Assembly: GCF_001719165.1 (NCBI RefSeq)
Contig: NZ_CP017057.1
Span: 806,001-870,000, forward strand
Direction of reading: 5' to 3'
Source: Erythrobacter litoralis
GTDB lineage: Bacteria; Pseudomonadota; Alphaproteobacteria; Sphingomonadales; Sphingomonadaceae
DNA: 64,000 bases
In this document: piece by piece, positions 17,691-26,713 of the stretch
Layout of the letters: the number at the start of each line of letters is the position of its first letter
Numbering within the stretch: the stretch's first letter is position 1
Position numbers and translations under genes: made by a program
Notes under the pieces: model-generated
Database searches by the model: none
What the model was told of the DNA's origin: nothing
The model's input: the letters and a program-made list of their open reading frames with translations, nothing else

Positions 17691-18395
17691 TTAGGCTGCC
17701 GCGCGAAACAGCGGGAAGCGCACCAGCCTGTCCTTCGCCGCCATCACCGCGTCGACTTCGTGCGCCGGGCTTAGCGCGGCGAGGATTTCCGGCGCGCCCG
17801 CATCCATCCCGCCGGTATAGGCGCCAAAGGCGGGGAGGATCATGCGTTCGGATGCGCCCGACCGGCTAACCACCCCGCAGGGTCGCGCGATGTGCCGCTC
17901 GCGCACTTTCATGCGCAGCTTGGGGTGGAAGTGGCCGGACAGTTCCGCCTTCGTCTCGCCCGGCTTCGCTTCGTGCCTGAGGACGATTCCGGAAATCTCC
18001 ATCTCCTCGGCGAGCTCGGCCCCGAAGGATCGGTGCTGCCCCGCATCGTGATTGCCCGTGATCCACACCCAGTCGAGCGCGCGGGTGAGCGCCTCCAGCA
18101 TGCCAGCGGCGTAAGGGTCGAGCCGCTCGGTCCCCGCGTCATCGTGGAAATTATCGCCCAGCGTGATGACGCGCCGCGCGCCCGTCGCCTTGACCGCGTC
18201 GGCCAGCCGCTCGAGAGTTTCGCGGCTGTCATAGGGCGGCAGCAGCGCGCCGTGCCTCGCATACCAGCTGCCCTTTTCGAGATGCAGGTCCGCGACCAGC
18301 AGCGCGCGCTCGCGAGGCCAGTAGAGCGCGCCGCTTTTCGTGAGGGCGAATTCCTTTCCGGCGAGTTCGAGGGGGGCGAACGAAACGGGAACCAT
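17691..18395 (-). CDS. pdeM: Ligase-associated DNA damage response endonuclease PdeM-type metallophosphoesterase
   Basis: A 234-residue calcineurin-like phosphoesterase. Metal-binding motifs are in order: [35 protein letters not shown] and LSGHFHPK. That pattern and length match the PdeM family often found with an Lhr-type helicase and an ATP-dependent ligase, which are not next to it here. The ATG at 18395 follows AGGAG by six bases; the longer frame from 18500 has no such site. It diverges from hemF. Confidence 0.88.
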   Translation of the reverse strand: MVPVSFAPLELAGKEFALTKSGALYWPRERALLVADLHLEKGSWYARHGALLPPYDSRETLERLADAVKATGARRVITLGDNFHDDAGTERLDPYAAGMLEALTRALDWVWITGNHDAGQHRSFGAELAEEMEISGIVLRHEAKPGETKAELSGHFHPKLRMKVRERHIARPCGVVSRSGASERMILPAFGAYTGGMDAGAPEILAALSPAHEVDAVMAAKDRLVRFPLFRAAA

Positions 18396-18557
18396 GCGCG
18401 CTCCTGTGCCCCGCCTGCCGCATGAAGGCAAGTGCCCGATCGTACGGCCCATCATCCGTCCACCGAATTGCCCTCCATCCCTGTCAAAGCCAATTGACAC
18501 GCCGGGCGCCTGTGTCGATGCTCGATGTCAAACACGGTTACAGGACGGGGATCACGA

Positions 18558-19415
18558 ATGAGCGATTGGGCAGCCCACACCGCGCGGGCGAAGGAATGGT
18601 TCGAGCAGCTGCGCGACAATATCTGCGCCGAATTCGAGGCGATCGAGCGCGAGGCCGGGTCCGATGCCGCCTTCCAGTACACGCCCTGGGACCGCGAGGA
18701 AGAAGGCAACGAGGACCCCGGCGGGGGCGTTCAGGGCCTGATGAAGGGCGAGGTGTTCGAGAAGGTCGGGGTCAACGTTTCGACCGTGCGCGGCAATTTC
18801 TCCAAGGAATTCGCAGGCCAGGTCAACGGTGCGAGCGCCGAGGCTCCCGGCTTCACCGCGACCGGCATCAGCCTCGTCGCGCACATGGCGAACCCGCATG
18901 TCCCTGCGGTCCACATGAACACGCGCTTCCTCACCACGGAAAAGGCATGGTTCGGCGGCGGCGCTGATCTCAATCCGCCGATCCCCTATGAAGACGACAC
19001 CGAGGAATTCCACGCCTCGATGCGCGCGGCCTGCATGGCCCACAACCCGACCTATTACGAACGCTACAAGAAATGGGCGGACGATTATTTCTATATCCCA
19101 CACCGCGAATGCCATCGCGGCGTGGGCGGGATCTTCTACGACCACCTCGAATGCACCGATGACGCTAGCTTCGAGCGCAATTTCGCCTTCACGCAGGATG
19201 TTGGAAAAGCGTTCCTCGACATTTTCCCCAAGCTCGTGCGCAAGCGCATGAGACAGGATTTCGACGCCTCCGACGAAGCGCGCCAGCTCGAATACCGGGG
19301 CCGTTATGCCGAATTCAACCTGGTCTACGATCGCGGCACGATCTTCGGCCTGAAGACCGGCGGAAATATCGATGCGATTCTGATGAGCCTGCCGCCAAGG
19401 GCGACGTGGAGCTGA
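18558..19415 (+). CDS. hemF: Oxygen-dependent coproporphyrinogen III oxidase
   Basis: A 285-residue cytoplasmic enzyme that oxidatively decarboxylates coproporphyrinogen III to protoporphyrinogen IX, for haem and, where present, bacteriochlorophyll. Family motifs include ANPHVPAVHMNTRF, AWFGGGADLNP, HRGVGGIFYDHLE and the C-terminal NLVYDRGTIFGLKTGGNIDAILMSLPP. The ATG at 18558 is preferred over 18525, which would add 11 odd residues. Use of the aerobic enzyme fits a strictly aerobic organism. Confidence 0.97.
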   Translation: MSDWAAHTARAKEWFEQLRDNICAEFEAIEREAGSDAAFQYTPWDREEEGNEDPGGGVQGLMKGEVFEKVGVNVSTVRGNFSKEFAGQVNGASAEAPGFTATGISLVAHMANPHVPAVHMNTRFLTTEKAWFGGGADLNPPIPYEDDTEEFHASMRAACMAHNPTYYERYKKWADDYFYIPHRECHRGVGGIFYDHLECTDDASFERNFAFTQDVGKAFLDIFPKLVRKRMRQDFDASDEARQLEYRGRYAEFNLVYDRGTIFGLKTGGNIDAILMSLPPRATWS

Positions 19416-19466
19416 TGCGCCCTTAACGCTTGCCGTGCGCGCAGGCGCGGCACATATTCGCAAGCG

Positions 19467-21557
19467 ATGCTGCGCCAATACGAACTCGTCGAGAAGGTCA
19501 AGACCTACGACCCGGACGCCGATGAGGCGGCGCTCAACCGTGCCTATGTCTACACCGTGCAGAAACACGGCACCCAGAAGCGCGCGAGCGGCGATCCCTA
19601 TTTCAGCCATCCGATCGAGGTCGCCGGCCTGATGACCGATCTCCAGCTCGACCAGGAGACGATCATAACCGCGCTGCTTCACGACACGGTCGAGGACACG
19701 CTCGCGACGATCGACGATATCGAGCAGCATTTCGGACCGGAGGTCGCGCGGCTGGTCGACGGCGTGACCAAGCTGTCCAAGATCGAGGCCATGCCCGAAA
19801 ACGAGCGGGCGGCGGAAAACCTGCGCAAGTTCCTGCTCGCCATGTCCGAGGACATCCGCGTCCTGCTGGTCAAGCTGGCCGACCGCCTGCACAACATGCG
19901 CACGCTCCATTTCATCAAGAAGCCTGAGAAACGCCAGCGCATCGCGCGCGAGACGATGGATATCTACGCCCCGCTCGCCGAGCGCGTCGGGATGTACGAA
20001 TACATGCGCGAGATGCAGGCGCTCGCCTTCCGCGAGCTGGAGCCCGAAGCCTATACGACGATCACCAAACGGCTCGAACAGCTGCGCAGCCAGGACGGCG
20101 GACAGGTCGATGCGATCGCGCTCAGGATAAAGCAATGCCTCGCCGAGGCCGGGCTCAAGGTCGAGGTGATGGGGCGCGAGAAGCATCCCTATTCGATCTG
20201 GCTCAAGATGAGCGAGCGCCACGTCTCCTTCGAGCAGGTGACGGACATCATGGCGTTCCGCGTCATCACCGACAGCGAAACGGATTGCTACCGCGCGCTG
20301 GGCGTCCTTCACACGACATGGCAATTTTTGCCCGGGCGGTTCAAGGACTACATCTCAACACCCAAGACCAATGGCTACCGCAGCTTGCACACCTCGCTGA
20401 TGTACGAGAATTCGATGCGGGTCGAAGTCCAGATCCGCACCCGGGAGATGCACCGGCGCAACGAATTCGGCCTCGCCGCGCACTGGGCCTACAAACAGCA
20501 CGACAAGGCCGACGGGCAGGTTGGCTGGCTGCGCGACCTGATCGAGATCGTCGATGCGAGCCACGATGCCGAGGAACTGCTCGAGCATACGCGCATGGCG
20601 ATCTACCAGGACCGCATCTTCGCCTTCACGCCCAAGGGGGCGCTGTTCCAGCTGCCCAAGGGCGCGACCTCGGTCGATTTCGCCTTTGCCGTGCATACCG
20701 ATCTCGGCCTCGCCACGGTCGGCGCGAAGATCAACGGGAGGCACATGCCGCTGCGCACCCCGCTCGATAATGGCGACGTGGTCGAGATCATCAAGGGCAC
20801 GAATGCCGAGCCGCAATTGTCCTGGCTGGGTTTCGTCGTCACCGGCAAGGCGCGCGCCGCGATCCGCCGTTCGGTGCGGATGAAGGAACGCGCCGAAGTC
20901 GCCTCGATCGGCGAAAAGCTGTTCGACGAGATCGCCGCGCGTGTCCCGGCACGGATCGGCAAGAAGGCGATCAAGGTCGCGCTGGAACGGCTCGAGATGG
21001 AGGAGCCGGAGGATCTCATGTTCGCGATCGGCGCGGCCAAGCTGAGCGACCGCGAGGTGATGGAGGCGCTCGTGCCCGGCTGCACCGCCGATCTGGAGGA
21101 GGACGAGGAATGGCCGAGCCGCGAGCGGGTCATCTCGATCCGCGGCCTGACGCCCGGCGTCGCGTTCGAGCTTGCGACCTGCTGTCACCCGGTCCCGGGA
21201 GACCGCATCGTAGGCATCAGGCGCAAGGGCGAGACGGTGCTGGTCCACGCAATCGACTGCCTCGAGCTTGCCAATGGCGTCGATACCGACTGGCTCGACC
21301 TGTCATGGGGCAAGCGTTCGCAGGGCGCGGTCGGCAGGCTCGGCGTCACGCTTTACGACCGGCCCGGCACGCTCGCGGAAATGGCGGGGATCTTCGCTCA
21401 GAACAAGGCCAACGTCACCAGCCTGCTGCAGACCCAGCTCGACCATCCCTTCACCAGCTATGAAATTGCCGCCGAAGTGCAGGATCTCGCCCACCTGACC
21501 CGCATCCTTTCCGCCCTCCGCGCGAGCGATGCGGTCGCGCAGGCCGAACGGATGTAA
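19467..21557 (+). CDS. rsh: Bifunctional (p)ppGpp synthetase/hydrolase (RelA/SpoT homologue)
   Basis: A 696-residue RSH protein that makes and degrades the stringent-response alarmones. The HD hydrolase domain is intact (YFSHPIEV, ALLHDTVEDT, LADRLHNMRT at about residues 45-155). The synthetase domain has YSIWLKMSER, DIMAFRVITD, TPKTNGYRSLHTSL and EVQIRT. A TGS domain (FAFTPKGALFQLPKGAT) and a C-terminal ACT domain (GVTLYDRPGTLAEMAGIF) follow. Both active sites look functional, as expected for the single RSH of most alphaproteobacteria. Confidence 0.97.
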   Translation: MLRQYELVEKVKTYDPDADEAALNRAYVYTVQKHGTQKRASGDPYFSHPIEVAGLMTDLQLDQETIITALLHDTVEDTLATIDDIEQHFGPEVARLVDGVTKLSKIEAMPENERAAENLRKFLLAMSEDIRVLLVKLADRLHNMRTLHFIKKPEKRQRIARETMDIYAPLAERVGMYEYMREMQALAFRELEPEAYTTITKRLEQLRSQDGGQVDAIALRIKQCLAEAGLKVEVMGREKHPYSIWLKMSERHVSFEQVTDIMAFRVITDSETDCYRALGVLHTTWQFLPGRFKDYISTPKTNGYRSLHTSLMYENSMRVEVQIRTREMHRRNEFGLAAHWAYKQHDKADGQVGWLRDLIEIVDASHDAEELLEHTRMAIYQDRIFAFTPKGALFQLPKGATSVDFAFAVHTDLGLATVGAKINGRHMPLRTPLDNGDVVEIIKGTNAEPQLSWLGFVVTGKARAAIRRSVRMKERAEVASIGEKLFDEIAARVPARIGKKAIKVALERLEMEEPEDLMFAIGAAKLSDREVMEALVPGCTADLEEDEEWPSRERVISIRGLTPGVAFELATCCHPVPGDRIVGIRRKGETVLVHAIDCLELANGVDTDWLDLSWGKRSQGAVGRLGVTLYDRPGTLAEMAGIFAQNKANVTSLLQTQLDHPFTSYEIAAEVQDLAHLTRILSALRASDAVAQAERM

Positions 21558-21567
21558 GCCGGTTCTC

Positions 21568-22086
21568 CTAGCCGATGAAGGCGACCACGATCAGCACCAC
21601 CAGCACCGCATAGACCAACCCGCCAAAGACGATCATCAGCGGGTTGAACGCAGGCGTCAGCGTTGCCTGCGCCATCTGCGAGAACTGGGTGAGGAGCTGC
21701 GGCCAGGTATAGCTCACGAAATCGCCCTGGCTCATCACCGCGACGAGGCGGTTGTCCTCGTCCACCACCGGCAGGCGGCGAAAGCGTTCGTTCGACATGA
21801 CCTGCAGCCAGTCGAGCACGTTGTCGTCCTTGTGCGCCATGCGCACTTCGGTCGTCATCACCTCGCTCACCGGGGTCGTCTTGGGGTCACGGCTTGCGCC
21901 GATCACCCGGCGGAAGATGTCGCGTTCGGTCATCACGCCGAGCACGCGCCGATCGCCGTCGGTGACGATCACCGAACCGAAATTCTTCTCCGCCATCTGG
22001 GTGACGGCGTCATAGACCATCGTCTCGGGCGGGACGGTAAGCGGCGGCGCCTTGCTGGCGAATTCCTTGCGGTCGGCGATTTTCAT
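21568..22086 (-). CDS. CBS-domain pair protein with C-terminal membrane segment
   Basis: A 172-residue protein with two CBS motifs: the first around residues 10-60 (FGSVIVTDGDRRVLGVMTERDIFRR), the second around 75-125 (RRLPVVDEDNRLVAVMSQGDFV). A hydrophobic stretch at about residues 148-171 (PLMIVFGGLVYAVLVVLIVVAF) would anchor it in the membrane. CBS pairs sense adenine nucleotides; the target is unknown. Its ATG overlaps the stop of the upstream 63-residue ORF (ATGA). Convergent with rsh, ten bases apart. Confidence 0.88.
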   Translation of the reverse strand: MKIADRKEFASKAPPLTVPPETMVYDAVTQMAEKNFGSVIVTDGDRRVLGVMTERDIFRRVIGASRDPKTTPVSEVMTTEVRMAHKDDNVLDWLQVMSNERFRRLPVVDEDNRLVAVMSQGDFVSYTWPQLLTQFSQMAQATLTPAFNPLMIVFGGLVYAVLVVLIVVAFIG

Positions 22087-22274
22087 GTCAGCATATCCTC
22101 ATGCAGCCAGGCATAGCGGCGGTGGCCGGAAGCATCGCGGGTCAGGTCGAGCGCGCCGCGACGGCGGAAGAAGCGCGCGAAGGGACCGGCCGAAGCGGCC
22201 CGCGGATTGCGCGCGCGAAAATGGTCGGGGCGGGGTTGCGGGGACGTTCCCGCGCTAGGTGCTTGGTCCGTCAT
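22083..22274 (-). CDS. 63-residue hypothetical protein coupled to the CBS gene
   Basis: A short basic ORF rich in Arg, Ala and Pro, ending in YAWLHEDMLT. Its TGA overlaps the CBS-protein ATG in an ATGA junction, the main support for it being real. The ribosome-binding region upstream is weak. No family recognised. Confidence 0.5.
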   Translation of the reverse strand: MTDQAPSAGTSPQPRPDHFRARNPRAASAGPFARFFRRRGALDLTRDASGHRRYAWLHEDMLT

Positions 22275-22309
22275 ACATAGGTTAATGAGGGACTTGGGCC
22301 TGCGTTCCC

Positions 22310-22624
22310 TCAAAAGGTCAGGATGACGTGCGCGGGGTCGCCGGGCGCGAGGTCTTCGGCGCGGATGACTGTGCGCGAGACCAGCAGTATCCACTCGGCC
22401 TTGCCCTTCTGCGGAAAGATAGAGGTGCGCCATTCGCTCGCCCCGATCCGCGCCGTCACCTTGAGCGATCCGAAGCCGCGCGCCCGGCCTGTTTCGAGCC
22501 GTTGCATCATCGCCCGCGCGGCCAGTTCCTCGGCTTGGGCGCCGGTGAATGTGACGAGGTGATAGGTGCCCCGCTCGCCCTCCCAGCGCGTCAGGGGAAG
22601 AGTCGCGGCAAGGCTATCGCTCAC
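22310..22624 (-). CDS. DUF1905 domain protein
   Basis: A 104-residue protein with the DUF1905 beta-barrel pattern: an N-terminal strand set, then GSLKVTARIGASEWRTSIFPQKGKAEWILLVSR and a final AEDLAPGDPAHVILTF. Function is not established for the family. The start is GTG at 22624, overlapping the stop of the upstream cyclophilin gene (GTGA), so it is translated from the same transcript. Confidence 0.8.
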   Translation of the reverse strand: MSDSLAATLPLTRWEGERGTYHLVTFTGAQAEELAARAMMQRLETGRARGFGSLKVTARIGASEWRTSIFPQKGKAEWILLVSRTVIRAEDLAPGDPAHVILTF

Positions 22625-23721
22625 TCGTCGTCCGCGTATTCGAACGCGCGCACCGGCACGGGAATGTTGCAGATATCCGCGCCGCCTGCCGGCACGATGA
22701 AGAAGGGATCGCGCCGGTTGGCGCGGGCCGCGACATAGCGCTCGAAACTCTCGCTCTCGGTCGAGAGATATTCGTAGAGCGGCCGTTCCTCCTCGGGCAG
22801 GTCGCTGGCGATCCGGACCGAAAGGATCGGCGTGCGCTTGTCCCGCTCGTCGGCGCTGTAGAAGCCGAGCGCGCCCGAGCCGCGCGGCAGGCTGGAGAGG
22901 TGCTCCATCCCCCCGATCACCCGCCCGACGAGCGCGATGTTGCGATCGAGATGGCGCGGCGCGTGGCCGATCACGGTGTAGAGCTCCGCGCCCGAGCCGG
23001 TGTCGGGCGAATAGTTCCGGCCGACGCCGACCATGCCGTAGCAGTGGACGGGCCACCACGGCGCATCCGCGCTTTCACCTTCCGTACCGACAGGCCACCC
23101 TTGGAAGAATTCGACCCATTCCGCATAAGCGTCGCGTTGATGCCACCCAGCAAATGTCGCGGCTGTTTGGGTCGCGCGCACATCAGTAGCTTGATTGTGA
23201 AATTCCGGGTCTCTCGAATTTGACCAATCCCAATCATCCCAAGTCGCACGGTTTTCATCGGTGAGCTCTTCGCCATTGGTAGCAAGCGTCACGTCTATGG
23301 TGGATGAAGGGTATTCATCCTCCCCCATCACGTTCAGCCCCTCGGGCAGCGGCTTTTCGGCCCCCTCCGCCTCGGGGTTGTCGTAATTGGGATCGCCCCA
23401 CTGGACGACGTAATTGTCCTGCACCCGGTTGACGCTCGTCCCGTCGTACCAGCGCTCGCGCGCGAGCCGTCGGATGTTCTCGACCCAGCCTTGCGAAAAA
23501 GGCGGCGGCATCAGCTGGATCACGACCTTGCGCGCGTTCCCCTCGGCGTCGGCCGCGAGCGTCATCACCAGCAGGTCCTCGGGCGGAATTACCACCCAGT
23601 CCTCCTGCGGCGCGGCGTTGACGATGTCGGCGGGCGATGGTGCTCCCTCGGGAGCGTCCTGAGCGGCGACCGGCATGGCAAGGGCGAATGCCGCTACGGC
23701 GGGGAGGAGCACGTTTCTCAT
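22621..23721 (-). CDS. Exported cyclophilin-type peptidyl-prolyl isomerase
   Basis: A 366-residue protein with a signal peptide (LLPAVAAFALAMPVAAQ). The cyclophilin fold is recognisable in two parts: LARERWYDGTSVNRVQDNYVVQWGDP, and GMVGVGRNYSPDTGSGAELYTVIG with HLDRNIALVGRVIGGMEHL. About 110 residues are inserted between them. Part of the insert, roughly bases 23095-23330, has lower GC than the rest of the gene (61 of 120 bases G or C over 23161-23280, against 44 of 60 over 22681-22740). It probably assists folding of exported proteins. The tRNA-Ser gene lies upstream, divergent. Confidence 0.85.
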   Translation of the reverse strand: MRNVLLPAVAAFALAMPVAAQDAPEGAPSPADIVNAAPQEDWVVIPPEDLLVMTLAADAEGNARKVVIQLMPPPFSQGWVENIRRLARERWYDGTSVNRVQDNYVVQWGDPNYDNPEAEGAEKPLPEGLNVMGEDEYPSSTIDVTLATNGEELTDENRATWDDWDWSNSRDPEFHNQATDVRATQTAATFAGWHQRDAYAEWVEFFQGWPVGTEGESADAPWWPVHCYGMVGVGRNYSPDTGSGAELYTVIGHAPRHLDRNIALVGRVIGGMEHLSSLPRGSGALGFYSADERDKRTPILSVRIASDLPEEERPLYEYLSTESESFERYVAARANRRDPFFIVPAGGADICNIPVPVRAFEYADDE

Positions 23722-23954
23722 GGGCAAGGATGTGCCACAGCCCACGCCCAATCAAAAACCCCTTTCCAAGCATTTTCGGGGGCGGAAAGGGGTTTTCGAG
23801 GCGGCGTTCGCAGGGAATGCCATTCCGCGCAGCGCCGTCCTGAGCGACTCGTTTACCACAAACCCGGTGCGCTTCCCATCGCCCGCGCACTCAGAGCGCC
23901 TTGCGAACCGCGCGGTTCATGGCTAGGAGCCGCGCCTTGCCCCATGGCAAGCGC

Positions 23955-24045
23955 GGAGCAGTGGCCGAGTGGTCGAAGGCGCACGCCTGGAAAGTGTGTA
24001 TACGGCAACCCCGTATCGAGGGTTCGAATCCCTCCTGCTCCGCCA
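23955..24045 (+). tRNA. tRNA-Ser (anticodon GGA)
   Basis: A class II tRNA of 91 bases including an encoded CCA. The acceptor stem GGAGCAG pairs with CTGCTCC. The anticodon loop CTGGAAA carries GGA at 23989-23991. The long variable arm ATACGG-CAAC-CCGTAT and the T arm GAGGG-TTCGAAT-CCCTC are complete. It reads UCC and UCU codons. The last 17 bases are duplicated at 30346-30362, which suggests use as an integration site. Confidence 0.97.
24029..24045 (+). repeat. att-like direct repeat, copy 1 (tRNA-Ser 3' end)
   Basis: The 17 bases TCCCTCCTGCTCCGCCA at the end of the tRNA gene recur exactly at 30346-30362 in the same orientation, 6.3 kb away. Tyrosine integrases typically leave such copies of a tRNA 3' end when an element inserts. 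Confidence 0.6.
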
Positions 24046-24321
24046 ACCATTTTATATCACAGAAACAATCGCCTGATTGGTTAACCGAGTGCGCCGTTCT
24101 CACTTGCCTTGCCGGCCGTTCAGGCGGCAAACTTGCGTATGGCAGCACTCAGGATATCGCCAAATCCCCTCCTTTAGCGCTGCCGAAGATAAAACTCCCG
24201 GTCCGCTTTGGGGCGAGTGCCAAGCCTTGCGGAATGACGGAATTGGGTGGGACGCGGACTTGCTCGATCGGCGACCAGAGCGGTTCGCTTTTCGCTGGCT
24301 TGATCCGAGATATCGCGCGCG

Positions 24322-24753
24322 CTACGCAGCGCGCAGTTTTTCGTAGAGCATGCGCGTCTCCAGCAAATTCGATATCCGCAGACCGACCTCGATCACGTCG
24401 AACGGCTTCGAAACGAAATCCTTCGCTCCCAGGGCCAGCGCCCTGCGCCGCGCCTGAATCGTTGTGTCGGCGGTCAGGACGAGCACAGGGCGGAATTCAT
24501 CCTCGCAATCGTGGCGGGAAAAGGCCTCGAGCAGCTGGAACCCGTCGACTTCCGGCATCATGAGATCGAGCAGGACGAGGTCGGGCGCAAGCGCGATGTA
24601 GGTCTCCAGCGCCTTCGTCGGCTCAGTCAGGCAATGCACGTCGCGGTAACCCTCGCGCTCGAGGAGATTTGCCAGCAGGCGCACATTCGCTTCCTCATCG
24701 TCGATCGCGAGGATCCGGCAGGAAAGAAGTTCTTCGCTGTCGATCAGTTTCAT
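24322..24753 (-). CDS. Single-domain response regulator
   Basis: A 143-residue CheY-like receiver with no output domain: the acidic pair IDDEEANVR near residues 18-26, the phosphoacceptor aspartate in LVLLDLMMPEVDG and the lysine in DFVSKPFD. The ATG at 24753 gives a normal receiver; the longer frame adds an antisense-like tail. It lies 10 bases downstream of a sensor kinase gene and is the last of a four-gene signalling operon. It probably relays phosphate to another protein. Confidence 0.9.
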   Translation of the reverse strand: MKLIDSEELLSCRILAIDDEEANVRLLANLLEREGYRDVHCLTEPTKALETYIALAPDLVLLDLMMPEVDGFQLLEAFSRHDCEDEFRPVLVLTADTTIQARRRALALGAKDFVSKPFDVIEVGLRISNLLETRMLYEKLRAA

Positions 24754-24763
24754 GTCCGCTCCT

Positions 24764-26713
24764 TCAACGCTCCTGCATTTCTTCCACTTCCCGAAGCCCG
24801 GCCGCCTCGCCGCCGAGCCGGAACCAGAAGCGGGCTCCCGGTTCGAGCGCCGTATAGCCGATCTCGCCGCCCATCGACTGAATGAGCGTCTTGGAAAGGG
24901 CCAGACCCAGCCCGGTCCCCTCGGTCTTGGTCCGCTGGTTCTGCCCGAGACGGTCGAACGCGGTGAAGAGGCGCGCGACATTGCCGGGAGCTATGCCCGG
25001 ACCGTCATCCTCGACGAAGAAGGTCACCGCGCCATTCCCTTGCGCTTGTGCGCCCATCCGGACGAAAGACCCTTGTGTGTTGTATTTGGCCGCGTTGGCG
25101 ACGAGGTTCAGGATGACTTGCGTGAGCCGACGCCGGTCGGCCGTCAGCGAGAGCGGCTTCGCGGGCAGAACGAGGTCGAAGCGCAGCCCGGCACTCAGCA
25201 CGATGGGCTCGGCAAGGTCGCGCGCTTCCCCGAGCACTTTCGCCGCATCGATCGTTTCGGGTTCGAGCTCGGCGCCGCCTGCCTCGATGCTCGAGATATC
25301 CAGCAGATCGTTGATGAGCGAGAGCAGGTGACGGCCGGCCCGCGTGATCCGCTCGACCGCTTCCTGATGCGGCGGGCTGAAGCTTTCGAGATCAATCTCG
25401 AGCAACTGACCGAACCCGAGAATGGCGTTGAGCGGCGTGCGCAATTCGTGGCTGGTGCGCGAGAGGAACTCGCTCTTGGCGAGGTTTGCCGCGATCGCTT
25501 CTTCGCGCGCGAGCTTCAGGGCTTCCTCGCTGCGGCGGCGTTCGGACATGTCGCGCGTCACCTTGGCAAAGCCTTGCAATTGCCCGGCCTCGTCGCGCAG
25601 CGCGGTGATGATGACATTGGCCCAGAAGCGCGATCCGTCCTTGCGCACGCGCCAGCCCTCGTCCTCGGCCGAGCCATTTGCCCGCGCGCGTTCGAGCATC
25701 TGTGCGGGCAGGTAATCGCGGGTCTCTTCGGGGTAGAAGCGGCTGAAATGCTCGCCGAGTATCTCCTCGGCCTGCCATCCCTTGATGCGTTCCGCGCCAA
25801 GGTTCCAGCTCGTCACGGTCCCGCGCGGGTCGAGCGTGAAGATGCCGTAGTCGCGCACCCGTTCGATCACGAGTCGGAAGCGCTCCTCGCTCGCGCGCAA
25901 GTCTTCCTCGCGCTTGCGCAACAGCGCGCTTGCCTTGATCAGCCGCACGGTCAGCCGCCCGATCTCGTCCGCTTCCTCGGGCAGTTCAACGAGCCGCTCG
26001 CCGCGCGCGAGCAGCTCGGCGTTTCCTTCGAGCTTGCTAACCCGCCTCACGATCCCGGTCGAAAAGAGGTAGACCGCTGCAAGACTGCCAAGCAGGCCGA
26101 CCAGCCCGCTTACCGCGGTCAGCACGAGGAACCGGTCGCGGACATCATCGACCAGCGCGCGCCGCTCGTCGAGGACCACCGCCTCGCGCCGCTGAATCTT
26201 CTCGATCTCGCGCCGCACCGTGTCGAGCGTCAGCTTGTTGGCGATCAGCGCCTGCTCGATCTCTTCGGGCGAAGCCGTCTCGTCGGCCTTTGCGAGGGCA
26301 ACCGTGGCCCTGAGGCTGGCGCGCTTTTCCTCCGTTACGCGCAGCAGGTCGACGAAATGGCGGCTCACCACCGGGTCCTCGATCGCGCCATCGAGCCGCT
26401 CCAGCGTGGCAGGAAGCTCGACCTCGGCGGTGCGGTATGGTTCGAGGAAGCGGTCCTCGCGGGTCAGCGCATAGCCGCGCACCCCGGTCGCCGCCTCGGC
26501 CAGCAGGGCGTGGACCTGATAGATGTCGCGCTGGATCGCGAAGGCGCGGCGCACGTCATCCTCGGCGCGGGTTTCGGCGCTGCTGGCAAGATAGAGCGAG
26601 ACCAGCGAACCGAGCAGGATCGCGAGCGGCAGCGCGACAACCACCAGCCCCTTGAAGGCGAGCGGACGATCGGTCCAGATGCGGGTGAACGAGACGGAAC
26701 GTCCTTCGCTCAT
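24764..26713 (-). CDS. CHASE3-HAMP-PAS hybrid-free sensor histidine kinase
   Basis: A 649-residue membrane kinase. Transmembrane segments at about residues 21-43 and 195-219 flank a CHASE3-type periplasmic helical domain. A HAMP-like linker, a PAS domain (YGIFTLDPRGTVTSWNLGAERIKGW), the H box SHELRTPLNAILGFGQLL and an ATPase domain (NLVANAAKYN, EDDGPGIAP, GTGLGLALSK) follow. Its ATG overlaps the stop of the LuxR-type regulator upstream. The likely partner is the single-domain regulator 10 bases downstream. The signal is unknown. Confidence 0.93.
   Translation of the reverse strand: MSEGRSVSFTRIWTDRPLAFKGLVVVALPLAILLGSLVSLYLASSAETRAEDDVRRAFAIQRDIYQVHALLAEAATGVRGYALTREDRFLEPYRTAEVELPATLERLDGAIEDPVVSRHFVDLLRVTEEKRASLRATVALAKADETASPEEIEQALIANKLTLDTVRREIEKIQRREAVVLDERRALVDDVRDRFLVLTAVSGLVGLLGSLAAVYLFSTGIVRRVSKLEGNAELLARGERLVELPEEADEIGRLTVRLIKASALLRKREEDLRASEERFRLVIERVRDYGIFTLDPRGTVTSWNLGAERIKGWQAEEILGEHFSRFYPEETRDYLPAQMLERARANGSAEDEGWRVRKDGSRFWANVIITALRDEAGQLQGFAKVTRDMSERRRSEEALKLAREEAIAANLAKSEFLSRTSHELRTPLNAILGFGQLLEIDLESFSPPHQEAVERITRAGRHLLSLINDLLDISSIEAGGAELEPETIDAAKVLGEARDLAEPIVLSAGLRFDLVLPAKPLSLTADRRRLTQVILNLVANAAKYNTQGSFVRMGAQAQGNGAVTFFVEDDGPGIAPGNVARLFTAFDRLGQNQRTKTEGTGLGLALSKTLIQSMGGEIGYTALEPGARFWFRLGGEAAGLREVEEMQER

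Noticed and set aside
18552..20324. A 590-codon minus-strand frame across hemF and rsh
   Set aside because: It spans two clear genes on the other strand and has no recognisable domain.
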